From Candidatus Berkelbacteria bacterium (GTDB lineage: Bacteria; Patescibacteriota; UBA1384; 2-12-FULL-50-11), in NCBI GenBank assembly GCA_030650195.1, contig JAUSEP010000005.1, positions 1-38,713 on the forward strand: a stretch of 38,713 nt of DNA, given 5' to 3'. Position 1 is the first letter of the stretch, and each line of letters starts with the position of its first letter. A model generated the notes under the pieces. That model was not told the DNA's origin and searched no databases. It worked only from the letters and a program-made list of their open reading frames with translations. The translations under genes and the position numbers were made by a program. Positions 1 to 6,942 of the stretch are shown here, in pieces.

Positions 1-111
1 AAAGCCGCAGGAATGAGATCTATCTTTTTGTCTCGCGAAGATCATCCAAACGCAGTAGCTACAATCAAAGAGTTCAAGGAATTGCTTAACGCCCTAGACG
101 AGCTTGTCTAA
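1..111 (+). CDS. C-terminal end of an unidentified protein, possibly HAD-like hydrolase
   Basis: The first frame is open from base 1 and ends at a TAA at 109-111, giving the last 36 residues of a protein whose start lies outside the window. The tail contains AAGMRSIFLSR followed by a helical end. The pattern 'A..AGM.SI.LSR' followed by a leucine-rich helix resembles the end of HAD-superfamily hydrolases, where it forms the last strand of the Rossmann core, but 36 residues cannot decide this. No function is assigned with confidence. Confidence 0.4.
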   Translation, partial: KAAGMRSIFLSREDHPNAVATIKEFKELLNALDELV

Positions 112-195
112 AGTTCTAGTTTCCTTCACGGTTCGGAGCAGTAACTTTTAGAGGCCGGGAATGAGCTACCTTAATCTATTGGATATTGAGTTTTG

Positions 196-234
196 TCAGT
201 AGATTACGTAAATTGGAAATACGTAACCAACTGG
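196..234. repeat. Degenerate inverted repeat upstream of the ATPase gene
   Basis: CAGTAGATTACGT (196-208) faces ACGTAACCAACTG (221-233). The arms match at 11 of 13 positions around a 12-nt spacer. It is a weaker copy of the perfect dyad at 251-293, with the same half-site core (GTTACGT). Two spaced copies of one palindrome ahead of a promoter suggest a pair of binding sites for one dimeric regulator. Confidence 0.6.
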
Positions 235-250
235 TGGTGATAGTGCTCAT

Positions 251-293
251 TACCAGTAGGTTACGTATTGACACAAAACGTAACCTACTGGTA
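251..293. promoter_or_regulatory. Perfect 16-bp inverted repeat (operator-like) spanning a promoter
   Basis: TACCAGTAGGTTACGT (251-266) and ACGTAACCTACTGGTA (278-293) are exact reverse complements separated by 11 nt. The spacer contains TTGACA at 268-273, so the -35 box lies in the loop and the right arm fills the -35/-10 spacer. A protein bound to the arms would occlude RNA polymerase, which points to repression. Alternatively the arms could form a hairpin, but no T-run follows. Confidence 0.7.
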
Positions 294-297
294 GAGT
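268..297 (+). promoter_or_regulatory. Promoter of the ATPase/STAS-like pair
   Basis: TTGACA at 268-273 is followed after 18 nt by TAGAGT (292-297). The ATG at 305 lies 7 nt beyond the -10 box, where transcription would begin, and no Shine-Dalgarno is present, so the transcript is probably leaderless. The dyad at 251-293 overlaps it. Confidence 0.6.
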
Positions 298-304
298 AAT
301 AATT

Positions 305-1279
305 ATGAGGATCCATTTATCAAATAACGACTACCTGCGAAATATCGACTCATTTTTGCGTAATTTTGATGCTTCTAACCCCAGCGAGCTTGCGGTAACT
401 ACTAACGATAAGTGGATAAGTGTCCACCCCGCCATTCTTACTCTCGTTGCGGCGCTAGGAATGGGAGTTAGCCCAAATAGGATAAACTTTGATGAGATTA
501 CTGCACGCTCTGGCCACTACTTGGAGAGTATGCATCTTTTTAAGATCCTGCATAAAGAATCTCCTTTTAAGATTACCAGCCATGAACCAGCCGGACGCTT
601 TATACCCCTGACTCAAATCAAAACCCAAGTCGAACAGAGCCAGTTCATCTCGGACATGATCCCCCTACTACATCTGAAGCCCTCCCACGTAGATGCGATA
701 AAATATACCGTGGGCGAATTAGTCAGAAACGTGCTTGAACACTCAGAATCCAGCAACGGGGCGATAGTGGCGGCTCAGTACTATCAAGAGTCTAATGTGA
801 TTCGTTTAGGTATCTGCGATACCGGAATCGGTATACGGCAATCGATCGGTCACGTGTGGCCAAATCACGCAAAAACCAACCTGAGTGCTATCAAATGGGC
901 TTTAATCCCGGGAGTTTCTGGAACTACTATACGCGAGGGTGGTACCTCTGAAAACGCTGGAGCTGGCCTTTTTATTGTTAAGTCAATCGCCATGCTAACG
1001 AGAGACTATTTCATGATTTATAGCGGAAATGCCGTTTACCGCCTGCTGAAAAGACGTCCGGATGTGAAGTTGATTCGTCTTAATGCCGACCCAAGCAAAG
1101 ACCGACATTCTGAGACAGAGAAAGCTCCTCATTTACAAGGCACGCTAGTAGCCATAGATATTTCTCTGGATAAAATTCACCAGTTTGCGCAAATACTTGA
1201 AGATATTCGGAAAGCTTACTCGTCGGCAGTCCGCGAAAGAAAAAAGGCACGTTATCAGCAACGCCCTAAATTCATTTGA
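305..1279 (+). CDS. GHKL (HATPase_c) ATP-binding protein with divergent N-terminal STAS-like region
   Basis: This 324-residue protein has the Bergerat ATP-binding fold in its centre. The N-box GELVRNVLEHS (137-147) holds the Mg-binding Asn, the G1 box is DTGIGI (172-177) and the G2 box is GAGLF (219-223). There is no histidine phospho-acceptor domain or membrane segment, so it resembles the SpoIIAB/RsbW class of soluble kinases rather than a sensor kinase. The first ~110 residues look like a degenerate STAS-type alpha/beta region. Its stop lies 5 nt before the ATG of a STAS-like gene, which suggests a two-protein partner-switching or regulatory module. A paired palindrome upstream suggests tight control. 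The substrate and partner are inferred; the fold is seen in the motifs. Confidence 0.8.
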   Translation: MRIHLSNNDYLRNIDSFLRNFDASNPSELAVTTNDKWISVHPAILTLVAALGMGVSPNRINFDEITARSGHYLESMHLFKILHKESPFKITSHEPAGRFIPLTQIKTQVEQSQFISDMIPLLHLKPSHVDAIKYTVGELVRNVLEHSESSNGAIVAAQYYQESNVIRLGICDTGIGIRQSIGHVWPNHAKTNLSAIKWALIPGVSGTTIREGGTSENAGAGLFIVKSIAMLTRDYFMIYSGNAVYRLLKRRPDVKLIRLNADPSKDRHSETEKAPHLQGTLVAIDISLDKIHQFAQILEDIRKAYSSAVRERKKARYQQRPKFI

Positions 1280-1284
1280 CTAGA

Positions 1285-1572
1285 ATGAAAACAATTAAAA
1301 TCCACAAATATGTTGGTGTTTTCGCCGAGGACAAGGATGCCGCACGCAATTTGCGAACTCGGGAGATTCTTCCCGCTCTCGAGACGGGTCAAGCGATTAT
1401 GCTTGATTTTGCTAATGTAACTGGCGCAACACAATCTTTTATCCATGCCCTCATTAGCGAGGTTATTAGGTTGAATGGCCCTGAAGTGTACGAACGTCTC
1501 ATTTTCAAGAATTGCTCACCGGAGATACAACAGGTGGTAAATATCGTGGCTGATTATATGGCCGAAGGATAA
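1285..1572 (+). CDS. STAS-like protein (DUF4325 type)
   Basis: This small protein of 95 residues (98 if TTG 1276 is used) has the pattern of the DUF4325 STAS-like family: an early beta strand, a central 'IMLDFANVTGATQSFIHAL' segment with the conserved D-F and S-F pairs, and a 'FKNCSPEIQQVV' end. I chose ATG 1285 over TTG 1276, which would overlap the ATPase stop by 3 nt. Either start makes it translationally coupled to the ATPase. Such STAS-like domains often sit beside HATPase genes and probably bind them, as SpoIIAA binds SpoIIAB. The Ser in the 'TQSF' position could be the phosphorylation or contact site. That last point is inference. Confidence 0.75.
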   Translation: MKTIKIHKYVGVFAEDKDAARNLRTREILPALETGQAIMLDFANVTGATQSFIHALISEVIRLNGPEVYERLIFKNCSPEIQQVVNIVADYMAEG

Positions 1573-1586
1573 CTGCTAATCATAAG

Positions 1587-1853
1587 ATGAAGTATTTTGA
1601 GTTAGCCGAGGAGGAGCAAGAGATACTCGACTCAGTGGAACGAGGCGAGTGGAAGTCAGTTGAGGATTTGAGCAAAACTAAAAACAAGCTACGAGAGACA
1701 GCGCGCGCTACCCTCAACAAGACCAGAAACATCAATATTCGTCTTTCAGAACGGGTTCTGCAGAAGCTGAAGGTGCGGGCCCAACGAGAAGGCATTCCGT
1801 ACCAAACTTTGGCCGCTTCAATCCTTCACCGTGACACCAACGGACAACGTTAG
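1587..1853 (+). CDS. CopG/ribbon-helix-helix antitoxin, apparently without its toxin
   Basis: The 88-residue protein has an acidic helical N-terminus and a C-terminal 'NINIRLSERVLQKLKVRAQREGIPYQ' ribbon-helix-helix type region, as in antitoxins of BrnT-like toxins. Its last ~45 codons and the sequence after the stop are nearly identical to those of the antitoxin at 6641-6907, which does sit next to a BrnT-like toxin. No toxin gene precedes this copy; the STAS-like gene ends 14 nt upstream. It therefore looks like a duplicated orphan antitoxin or an evolved regulator. The N-terminal half, which normally contacts the toxin, has diverged from the 6641 copy. Confidence 0.8.
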   Translation: MKYFELAEEEQEILDSVERGEWKSVEDLSKTKNKLRETARATLNKTRNINIRLSERVLQKLKVRAQREGIPYQTLAASILHRDTNGQR

Positions 1854-1889
1854 CTCGACATTTCCAGGTTCGAGAGTACAATTTGAGAA
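1851..1889 (+). promoter_or_regulatory. TAGCTCGACA promoter element, copy 1
   Basis: The element begins with the TAG stop of the antitoxin. TCGACA (1855-1860) serves as the -35 box, followed by a 16-nt spacer with GGTTCGAGAG, then TACAAT (1877-1882) as the -10 box. The next ATG (1890) is 7 nt on. CTCGA and TCGAG form a short dyad inside it. The same arrangement recurs at 3488, 6905 and 7207. Confidence 0.7.
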
Positions 1890-2372
1890 ATGGCACTCCA
1901 TCCTCCTAGACGTATTTCGAGTACCGAAGGTCTGGGAATCAACACCGAAAAGCAGCTAGATTATGTGAGTGGGTTACTCGCATACGGAACAGAAACTTGG
2001 GGCGAACTAGAGAAACCGTGGCGACAAGACAATACGATTATCGCTCTTCCGGGTTACGTTTGGAGGACTAGATGGGAAGTTGGCAAGCCTTACATAATCA
2101 ATAAGTATTTAGATGACAAAGGAGAGCTTATTGGTATTTACTGCGACATTACCCGTCCCGTCGAGAAAACTGAAGATGGTTTCGCTTTTGACGATCTCTA
2201 TTTGGATGTTTGGCAGATTCAAGGAGGAGAACCGGTCATTCTTGATGAAGAAGAACTCGAGGATGCGGTAAAAGCAGGTTATATAAGCCTAGAAGAAGCC
2301 AGCACTGCACGCTCAGAAGCAGAGAAAGTAAAAGAGCTCTTGCTCACTAAGCCAGGTCTACTTGAGTTCTAA
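1890..2372 (+). CDS. DUF402 family protein, probable nucleotide phosphatase
   Basis: The 160-residue protein matches the DUF402 fold seen in the Ntdp/FomD group of metal-dependent nucleoside di/triphosphatases. It has an internal 'YCDI' strand, 'FDDLYLDVW' with the paired acidic residues that bind metal, and the typical helix beginning 'ILDEEELEDA' followed by 'GYIS'. Length is normal for the family. It has no signal peptide, so it is cytoplasmic. It is expressed from the promoter element overlapping the previous stop codon and its transcript is probably leaderless. The neighbours share no pathway with it, so the true substrate cannot be inferred from context. Confidence 0.75.
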   Translation: MALHPPRRISSTEGLGINTEKQLDYVSGLLAYGTETWGELEKPWRQDNTIIALPGYVWRTRWEVGKPYIINKYLDDKGELIGIYCDITRPVEKTEDGFAFDDLYLDVWQIQGGEPVILDEEELEDAVKAGYISLEEASTARSEAEKVKELLLTKPGLLEF

Positions 2373-2412
2373 CGTCCTCCACGATCCAAAGTAGAAGTGT
2401 ATAGTGATACCA

Positions 2413-2751
2413 ATGGAAAATAAAACAAACGGTAATTCGAATACGGCAAAGTTAGTAGTAATAGGCGCGAGCGCTGCGGCAGCAGTTGCGGCATATTTCT
2501 TTCTGGGGCCTGACGGCAAGGCGCATCAGAAACACGCCAAGGCATGGGCAATAAAGATGAAGAGTGAAGTAGTAGAGAGACTGGAAGCGGCACGTGAAGT
2601 AAGCGAGCCAGCTTATCACACAATCATCGACGGCGTGGCGGCCGAGTTTACCAAGGCAATGAGCGGTGATCGCAAAGATATCGACGCTTTGGCGGCGGAT
2701 CTGAAAAAGCACTGGAAGATGCTCGCTGATGCAGCAGGATCGAAGTCGTAG
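2413..2751 (+). CDS. Small single-pass membrane protein of unknown function
   Basis: This protein has one hydrophobic helix near its N-terminus (about residues 13-30, rich in Ala and Val), then a basic and acidic helical tail with no cysteine. I chose ATG 2413 over GTG 2404 because TATAGT (2400-2405) lies 7 nt upstream, the spacing used by leaderless genes here. The helix-plus-amphipathic-tail layout resembles YtxH-like stress proteins, but I see no diagnostic motif. It precedes two other small membrane protein genes (2808 and 3074), so a shared envelope role is possible. Confidence 0.6.
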   Translation: MENKTNGNSNTAKLVVIGASAAAAVAAYFFLGPDGKAHQKHAKAWAIKMKSEVVERLEAAREVSEPAYHTIIDGVAAEFTKAMSGDRKDIDALAADLKKHWKMLADAAGSKS

Positions 2752-2807
2752 AGAACTGTCCTTGTATTGCCTGTGAATAGGTACATGCTGAACAAAAGGA
2801 GCAAAAT

Positions 2808-3074
2808 ATGGGTTGGATTGTATTAATTATAGTTGGAGCAGTAATCGGTTGGGTTGCGAGCATGATAATGAACACGGACGAGCAGCAGGGTGCTCTAGCC
2901 AATATTGGCATCGGTATTGTTGGTTCGTTGCTGGGAAGTTGGCTATTTGGTTCGGTGTTGAAGATTGGTACCGCTACCGTAGCAGGAGAGCTTAGTTTCT
3001 GGGGGATTGTTTGGGGAGTAGTCGGATCGGTGGTACTGATTATCATCTTGAAGGCCTTAAAGGTACTCAAATAA
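2808..3074 (+). CDS. GlsB/YeaQ/YmgE family membrane protein
   Basis: The 88-residue protein has three hydrophobic helices with the glycine pattern of the transglycosylase-associated GlsB/YeaQ/YmgE family: an N-terminal 'GAVIGWVAS' helix, a central '[16 protein letters not shown]' helix and a C-terminal '[11 protein letters not shown]' helix. Length is normal for the family. AAGGAG at 2796-2801 sits 6 nt before the ATG, a clear Shine-Dalgarno, unlike most neighbours. Its TAA stop shares one base with the ATG of the next gene. The family is linked to general stress responses in the cell envelope, but the molecular activity is not established. Confidence 0.85.
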   Translation: MGWIVLIIVGAVIGWVASMIMNTDEQQGALANIGIGIVGSLLGSWLFGSVLKIGTATVAGELSFWGIVWGVVGSVVLIIILKALKVLK

Positions 3075-3490
3075 TGCCTATAGAAGTTCAAAAAGAAGTT
3101 ACCAGTGCCAGCGAGGGTCCGGTTTCTGACCAAGTCAGTCAAACTGCTACCACCGCTCAAGTCTCAACGAACGCTGAAGTTCAGGACGCTCACTCGGATC
3201 GGGGTAATGCCTGGATATGGTATATCGTCGGGATCATCGATCTCTTGCTAGTGCTAGATTTGGTATTCAAATTGTTTGGTGCCAAGGCCGTTGGTTTTAC
3301 CAACTTCCTTTATAGCATTACCAATTTCTTCGCAGCGCCGTTCCGAGGAATATTCCCTAACCCAAATGTAGAAGGAGCTCACTTCGATACCGCCGCTTTG
3401 GTGGCGATCGTGGTCTATATTCTAGTCGGATGGCTAATCTCCCGCCTAATTGACCTAGCGACAAGACCGGCCGGCAGCGCCAAGGCTTAG
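3074..3490 (+). CDS. YggT-like integral membrane protein
   Basis: The 138-residue protein begins at ATG 3074, overlapping the previous stop by one base (TAATG). A hydrophilic Ser/Thr-rich leader of about 45 residues precedes two long hydrophobic segments, 'IWYIVGIIDLLLVLDLVFKLF' style at 48-68 and 'ALVAIVVYILVGWLISRLI' style at 110-128. A loop with 'FRGIFPNP' and 'FDTAALVAI' lies between them, the arrangement of the YggT family. YggT proteins are implicated in membrane or osmotic homeostasis. It is co-translated with the GlsB-like gene. The family call is moderate because the leader is unusual. Confidence 0.65.
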   Translation: MPIEVQKEVTSASEGPVSDQVSQTATTAQVSTNAEVQDAHSDRGNAWIWYIVGIIDLLLVLDLVFKLFGAKAVGFTNFLYSITNFFAAPFRGIFPNPNVEGAHFDTAALVAIVVYILVGWLISRLIDLATRPAGSAKA

Positions 3491-3525
3491 CTCGACGTTT
3501 CTAGGTTCGGGAGTATAATCTAGGA
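3488..3525 (+). promoter_or_regulatory. TAGCTCGACA promoter element, copy 2
   Basis: The stop codon of the YggT-like gene opens the element. TCGACG (3492-3497), a 16-nt spacer containing GGTTCGGGAG, and TATAAT (3514-3519) form the promoter. The HIT gene ATG at 3526 lies 6 nt after the -10 box, with no Shine-Dalgarno, so the mRNA is likely leaderless. Confidence 0.7.
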
Positions 3526-4002
3526 ATGTATAACCACGCACCAGACGACTATATTTGCCCGATCTGTATAGCTATAGAGGGTATTGAAGATGACCGGACG
3601 ATGATCCGAAAATCAGATATTGTTTACCAAGACGATTTAGTAACCGTTTTTATTGGCTCGTTCTTTGTTGCCGACAATCCTGGTCATCCAATTATCGTGC
3701 CGAATAAGCATTACGAAAACTTATACGACCTACCCGACCCAGAGGCACATCAAATTATTTCTGTCTCGCGACTAATTGCCCAGGCGCTGAAAATAAGCCA
3801 TTCGTGCGATGGAGTTACGATTAGACAGAATAATGAACCCGCAAGCAGTCAACACGCGTTCCATTATCACATGCACCTATTCCCTCGCTACGATGGGGAC
3901 GACTTTGACAAGAAAATAAGTACAAGTCGAAAAAGTACGGCGGAAGAGCGGCTACCATACGCTGACAAATTACGAGCCGCTATTAAGCGGGTGCAGAGTT
4001 AG
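3526..4002 (+). CDS. HIT family nucleotide hydrolase/transferase
   Basis: The histidine triad H-Y-H-M-H is visible at residues 113-117 within HAFHYHMHLFPRY, along with the upstream conserved His110 and a 'GHPIIVPNKHYENLYDL' strand-turn typical of the HIT fold. An N-terminal CPIC (11-14) probably contributes to a zinc site, as in many bacterial HIT proteins. At 158 residues it is complete. HIT proteins hydrolyse nucleoside phosphoramidates or dinucleoside polyphosphates through a covalent His-AMP intermediate. The specific substrate is unknown. It is expressed from its own leaderless promoter. Confidence 0.9.
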   Translation: MYNHAPDDYICPICIAIEGIEDDRTMIRKSDIVYQDDLVTVFIGSFFVADNPGHPIIVPNKHYENLYDLPDPEAHQIISVSRLIAQALKISHSCDGVTIRQNNEPASSQHAFHYHMHLFPRYDGDDFDKKISTSRKSTAEERLPYADKLRAAIKRVQS

Positions 4003-4038
4003 CTCGACATTTCCACTTAGGCTCGTCACCATTAATTA
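4000..4038 (+). repeat. TAGCTCGACA element, copy 3 (weak -10)
   Basis: The HIT stop codon begins TAGCTCGACATTTCC, identical to copy 1 over 15 nt. The downstream half has diverged: no good -10 box is present (CACCAT is in the expected place), though the ATG at 4039 keeps the usual distance. The promoter is weak or decayed. Confidence 0.55.
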
Positions 4039-4836
4039 ATGAGCGGGACAAGAAAAATCTTTCTGTTTGTTGCCTTGCCGTTAATAATCGTCTTTGGTGC
4101 CCTAGCGGTTTACCTCTTCTCTAGCAACTTCACCGGGCAAACAACATCCTCGACAACTAAGGGAACTGCTTCTGAAAAAGATGAGCCCCCAAAGTTGAAA
4201 AGTCTTGGTTTCAACCTGGACTACTACGACCCAGTTACCAATCGAGCCGGTGACTTTCACTTCACCCCGGGATTGGCTAAGACGTTAAGTGGTGACCCTA
4301 ACTATCAAAAGTTTATTTGGAGCGATTATGGCATTCAGGATGCCCGAAGTCCTGACGATCCAACTAAACGTAATGTCCAGCCAACTTTCTATTTACCCCT
4401 AGGAACAAAAGTTTTGGCACCGATTGATGGCGAGGTAGTAACAGTCAAAACTCTTTATTCGAACGATTACACGATTTGGTTTGCAACCAATAAAAACTAC
4501 ACTTGGAGCTATGAAATGGAACATGTCATTAATCCGATCGTGAAGGTTGGGGATAAAGTGACCGCAGGTCAAGTGGTAGCGGAAGTGAGTACTCACAACT
4601 CAGAGTTCAATACCGGTTTTGGAATTGTGGAAATCGGCCTCTTCCACCCAGTAAATAATGAGCCGACGCACTGGTGCCCGTTTGCTCACTGGGACGATTC
4701 GATTAAAGAGGAGATGGGCAAGAAGATCACCGCCCTCCACGCCGCCTGGGAAAGTTACTTGAATGATGAGTCAATCTACAATGATGCTAATTACCCGGTG
4801 CCTGGTTGCGCTACCCTCGAACCATCCAAAGGTTAG
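4039..4836 (+). CDS. Exported membrane-anchored M23-like (LytM fold) protein, catalytically degenerate
   Basis: The 265-residue protein starts with the family leader MSGTRKIFLF and one membrane helix (about 8-28), a Ser/Thr linker, then a duplicated-hybrid-motif beta domain. In this domain 'LGTKVLAPIDGEVV' and 'VKVGDKVTAGQVVAEVS' are the strands common to M23 peptidases and lipoyl-like domains. The zinc-binding HxH of active M23 enzymes is replaced by 'VEIGLF', and no upstream HxxxD is evident, so it is probably a binding rather than a cleaving protein. A C-terminal region with 'WCPFAHW..SIKEEM' and a final Cys is shared with the paralogue at 9665. It faces the outside of the cell. Confidence 0.75.
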   Translation: MSGTRKIFLFVALPLIIVFGALAVYLFSSNFTGQTTSSTTKGTASEKDEPPKLKSLGFNLDYYDPVTNRAGDFHFTPGLAKTLSGDPNYQKFIWSDYGIQDARSPDDPTKRNVQPTFYLPLGTKVLAPIDGEVVTVKTLYSNDYTIWFATNKNYTWSYEMEHVINPIVKVGDKVTAGQVVAEVSTHNSEFNTGFGIVEIGLFHPVNNEPTHWCPFAHWDDSIKEEMGKKITALHAAWESYLNDESIYNDANYPVPGCATLEPSKG

Positions 4837-4860
4837 TGGCTCGACATTCGCGGTTCTAGC
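4834..4860 (+). repeat. Diverged TAGCTCGACA element, copy 4
   Basis: TAGTGGCTCGACATTCGCGGTTCTAG begins at the stop codon of the M23-like gene, with a 3-nt insertion after TAG. It lacks a matching -10 box and no start codon follows within 100 nt. It looks like an element whose downstream gene was lost or replaced; the 4998 gene follows with a separate AT-rich upstream region. Confidence 0.4.
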
Positions 4861-4997
4861 GATCCCTACGGTTCGTAATAAAGATCTAACACTCTGCGGC
4901 CAAGCCGTCGACATATGAACAGCAGTTTTTTATTTTCACAAAAGTTAATTGGCAATATAATTAGAACTTATTTAAAAACTAAGTAAAATTAGACTTG

Positions 4998-6278
4998 ATG
5001 AGTGAAAAGGGGTTTTCAAAAGTAATCTTGTTGGGCATTATTGCCGTTCTTGCCTTAGCTGGGGGGATTTTGCTGTTTCTAGGAAGAAACTTTCCCAACA
5101 CGGATAGCAAAAAAGCGGAAGAGATAGCAAGTAAGGCTGAAAACAATTATTTTGAAGACGTATCACAGTTGCCTTCCTGTGGAGATAAAAAGGAATTGTT
5201 TACCGCACTACCACTAGCGGTTGAGAATTTTACAACAATTGATCCCCTGGGACTTGTATCACCAACAGCACATACATTTCCGGCTCCCCACATATATTTT
5301 AGAATTAAAAGAGAAGGTACTGGCTTCGATGCCCCCGTGGCCAAAGTTCCGTTATACGCACCGGCAGATATTACGCTCACAAAGATTAATCTAATACGAG
5401 CCGTAAACAGTCAGGAGTTTACTGACGATGCAGCTGTCCATTTTGCGCTCTGTTCGGAAGTTAAGGCATACTTTGACCACGTGGTTAATTTAGCTCCAAG
5501 ACTACAAACTGCTTACGACACAGCCCCCGCTGGTAATTGCGACGAATATACGCTTACTTACAAGAGTGGGCCCGTTAACTGGAAAAAATGTGACAAAAAA
5601 ATTGAGCTGATTATTTCCAGAGGGGAGTTGATTGGTTATGCGGGCGGGGGGCAAGCACAAGCGGCGCTTGACTTTGGGACGTTTGATTCGAGAATTAAAC
5701 CCAACAATTATGCAAGCTCCAAAAGATCCTTTAGAGACGAACTTCCATATAGTGTTTGCCCGCTTGATTACTTCTCAGATAATCTGTCGGGTTTCTATAG
5801 GCCAAAACTCGGGGGATACGGATTGTCCCAGACAAGCGACGCCATTATTTCGTCTCCTACTTGCGGGAAAGCTCTTCAAGACATCCCGGGCACTGCAAAA
5901 GGCAATTGGTTTGTGCTAGGTGTCGACACGGCCAGATCTAGTCATGAACCACCTCACTTGGCTCTAGTGCAAGGACACATCCAACAGGACTTACAAGTAT
6001 TTTCTAGTGGTGATTCAACCCAAAAAAGCGGACTAGGTTCTGGGGTGTACTACTTCACTCCCTTGGATTCGGGTTTGGTTAATAGAGATTTCTCGCAAGT
6101 TAAACCAGATGGAAACGTTTATTGTTACAACACAAAAAATAACTACAAAGAAGATGAACCTACGACAATAATTATTCAACTCACAAATTCGGAAACCTTA
6201 AGAATCGAAAGGGAAGAGGCGTCCAGTTGCAATAACGGCCCATGGACTTTTGATAAAGAGACAGAATTTGATAGATAG
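4998..6278 (+). CDS. Exported membrane-anchored protein, distant relative of the 10481 protein
   Basis: This 426-residue protein has an N-terminal membrane anchor (about residues 7-29) and a large extracellular part rich in Cys (at least ten). A segment with 'VPLYAPADITLTKI' and 'ISRGELIGYAGG' resembles the strands of the M23-like hybrid motif. The C-terminal half 'CPLDYF...CGKALQDIPGTAKGNWFV' parallels 'CPFNYY...CGNPSNDVPGMLSGTWFF' in the 10481 product. No catalytic His motif is seen. ATG 4998 is preferred over TTG 4995; TAAAAT (4984-4989) lies 8 nt upstream. Disulfide-stabilised surface protein is the most I can support. Confidence 0.65.
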   Translation: MSEKGFSKVILLGIIAVLALAGGILLFLGRNFPNTDSKKAEEIASKAENNYFEDVSQLPSCGDKKELFTALPLAVENFTTIDPLGLVSPTAHTFPAPHIYFRIKREGTGFDAPVAKVPLYAPADITLTKINLIRAVNSQEFTDDAAVHFALCSEVKAYFDHVVNLAPRLQTAYDTAPAGNCDEYTLTYKSGPVNWKKCDKKIELIISRGELIGYAGGGQAQAALDFGTFDSRIKPNNYASSKRSFRDELPYSVCPLDYFSDNLSGFYRPKLGGYGLSQTSDAIISSPTCGKALQDIPGTAKGNWFVLGVDTARSSHEPPHLALVQGHIQQDLQVFSSGDSTQKSGLGSGVYYFTPLDSGLVNRDFSQVKPDGNVYCYNTKNNYKEDEPTTIIIQLTNSETLRIEREEASSCNNGPWTFDKETEFDR

Positions 6279-6285
6279 AAGGGCT

Positions 6286-6320
6286 TAGCTCGACACTTCC
6301 TGGTTCGGGAGTAGCGCTTC
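6286..6320 (+). repeat. TAGCTCGACA element, copy 5 (without own -10)
   Basis: TAGCTCGACACTTCCTGGTTCGGGAGTAG follows the stop of the 4998 gene by 7 nt, so here TAG is not the stop codon. The position of the -10 holds TAGCGC, a poor box. A separate good promoter (6323-6351) follows. That the TAG is kept although unused suggests the element moves as a unit. Confidence 0.6.
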
Positions 6321-6322
6321 CA

Positions 6323-6351
6323 TTGACAAAACATATCTTTCGTCATAACAT
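6323..6351 (+). promoter_or_regulatory. Promoter of the BrnT-like toxin/antitoxin pair
   Basis: TTGACA (6323-6328), 17-nt spacer, TAACAT (6346-6351); the toxin ATG at 6359 is 7 nt downstream, so the mRNA is probably leaderless. Antitoxins of this type commonly autorepress; the preceding element with its CTCGA/TTCGG dyad could be an operator, but this is not shown. Confidence 0.7.
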
Positions 6352-6358
6352 CTAATGT

Positions 6359-6634
6359 ATGAAGTATCTCAGCTGGGACGAAGCTAAAAATACCCAGTTG
6401 AGATTAGAACGTGATGTATCTTTCGAAGATGTGGTTACGGCAATTGATGATGGGCGGTTACTGGATAACACTGCTCACCCAAACCAAGAGCGTTATCCAG
6501 GTCAAAGGTTTTATATTGTCGACATAGAACATTATGCCTACCTTGTCCCCTATGTTGAGGACGAACAAAAAATTTTTCTTAAAACAATAATCCCAAGCCG
6601 TAAGGCAACAAAAAAATATATAATCGATAAATAA
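6359..6634 (+). CDS. BrnT-like ribonuclease toxin
   Basis: The 91-residue protein has the BrnT family pattern: an N-terminal 'WDEAKNTQLRLERDVSFEDV' (cf. FEWDEAKN...HGVSFEEA), a central strand 'GQRFYIVDIEHYAYLVPYV' and a C-terminal 'KTIIPSRKATKKY' matching the 'RIISARKATKRE' end of RelE-fold BrnT toxins. These toxins cleave mRNA when freed from their antitoxin. The gene lies 6 nt upstream of a CopG-type antitoxin, the usual toxin-first order of brnTA. Length is normal and no frameshift is visible, so the toxin is probably functional. Confidence 0.8.
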   Translation: MKYLSWDEAKNTQLRLERDVSFEDVVTAIDDGRLLDNTAHPNQERYPGQRFYIVDIEHYAYLVPYVEDEQKIFLKTIIPSRKATKKYIIDK

Positions 6635-6640
6635 ATAAGA

Positions 6641-6907
6641 ATGAAATACTACGAGTTAGATAAAGAAGAGGAGCAAATCGTCAAGGACTTTGAAGCTGGC
6701 AAGCTGGTGCGTGTCAAGGACTTTGCCAAACATCAAAAGGAGCTTCGTCAAGCAGTTCGTGCTACCCTGAACAAGACAAAAAACATCAATATTCGCCTTT
6801 CAGAACGGGTGCTGCAGAAGTTGAAGGTACGGGCACAACGAGAAGGGATTCCTTACCAAACCTTGGCCGCTTCAATCCTTCATCGTGACACCAACGCACA
6901 AAATTAG
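6641..6907 (+). CDS. CopG/ribbon-helix-helix antitoxin partner of the BrnT-like toxin
   Basis: This 88-residue protein has an acidic N-terminus ('DKEEEQIVKDFEAGKL') followed by the ribbon-helix-helix type region 'NINIRLSERVLQKLKVRAQ'. It lies 6 nt after the toxin stop, so the two are co-transcribed. The C-terminal ~45 residues match the 1587 copy almost exactly, in DNA as well as protein, including the sequence past the stop, which shows recent duplication or gene conversion. It would neutralise the toxin and probably bind the operon promoter. Confidence 0.85.
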   Translation: MKYYELDKEEEQIVKDFEAGKLVRVKDFAKHQKELRQAVRATLNKTKNINIRLSERVLQKLKVRAQREGIPYQTLAASILHRDTNAQN

Positions 6908-6942
6908 CTCGACACTTTCTGGTTCGAGAGTACAATTTGAGA
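6905..6942 (+). promoter_or_regulatory. TAGCTCGACA promoter element, copy 6
   Basis: Nearly identical to copy 1. The antitoxin TAG stop opens the element; TCGACA (6909-6914), 16 nt with GGTTCGAGAG, TACAAT (6931-6936), and ATG 6943 six nt later. Together with copy 1 it forms the best-conserved pair, each following an antitoxin gene. Confidence 0.75.

Noticed and set aside
4901-4920. GTCGACATATG at 4908-4918 as another cassette start
   Set aside because: The ATG there is followed by a very short frame and the surrounding element is too degenerate.
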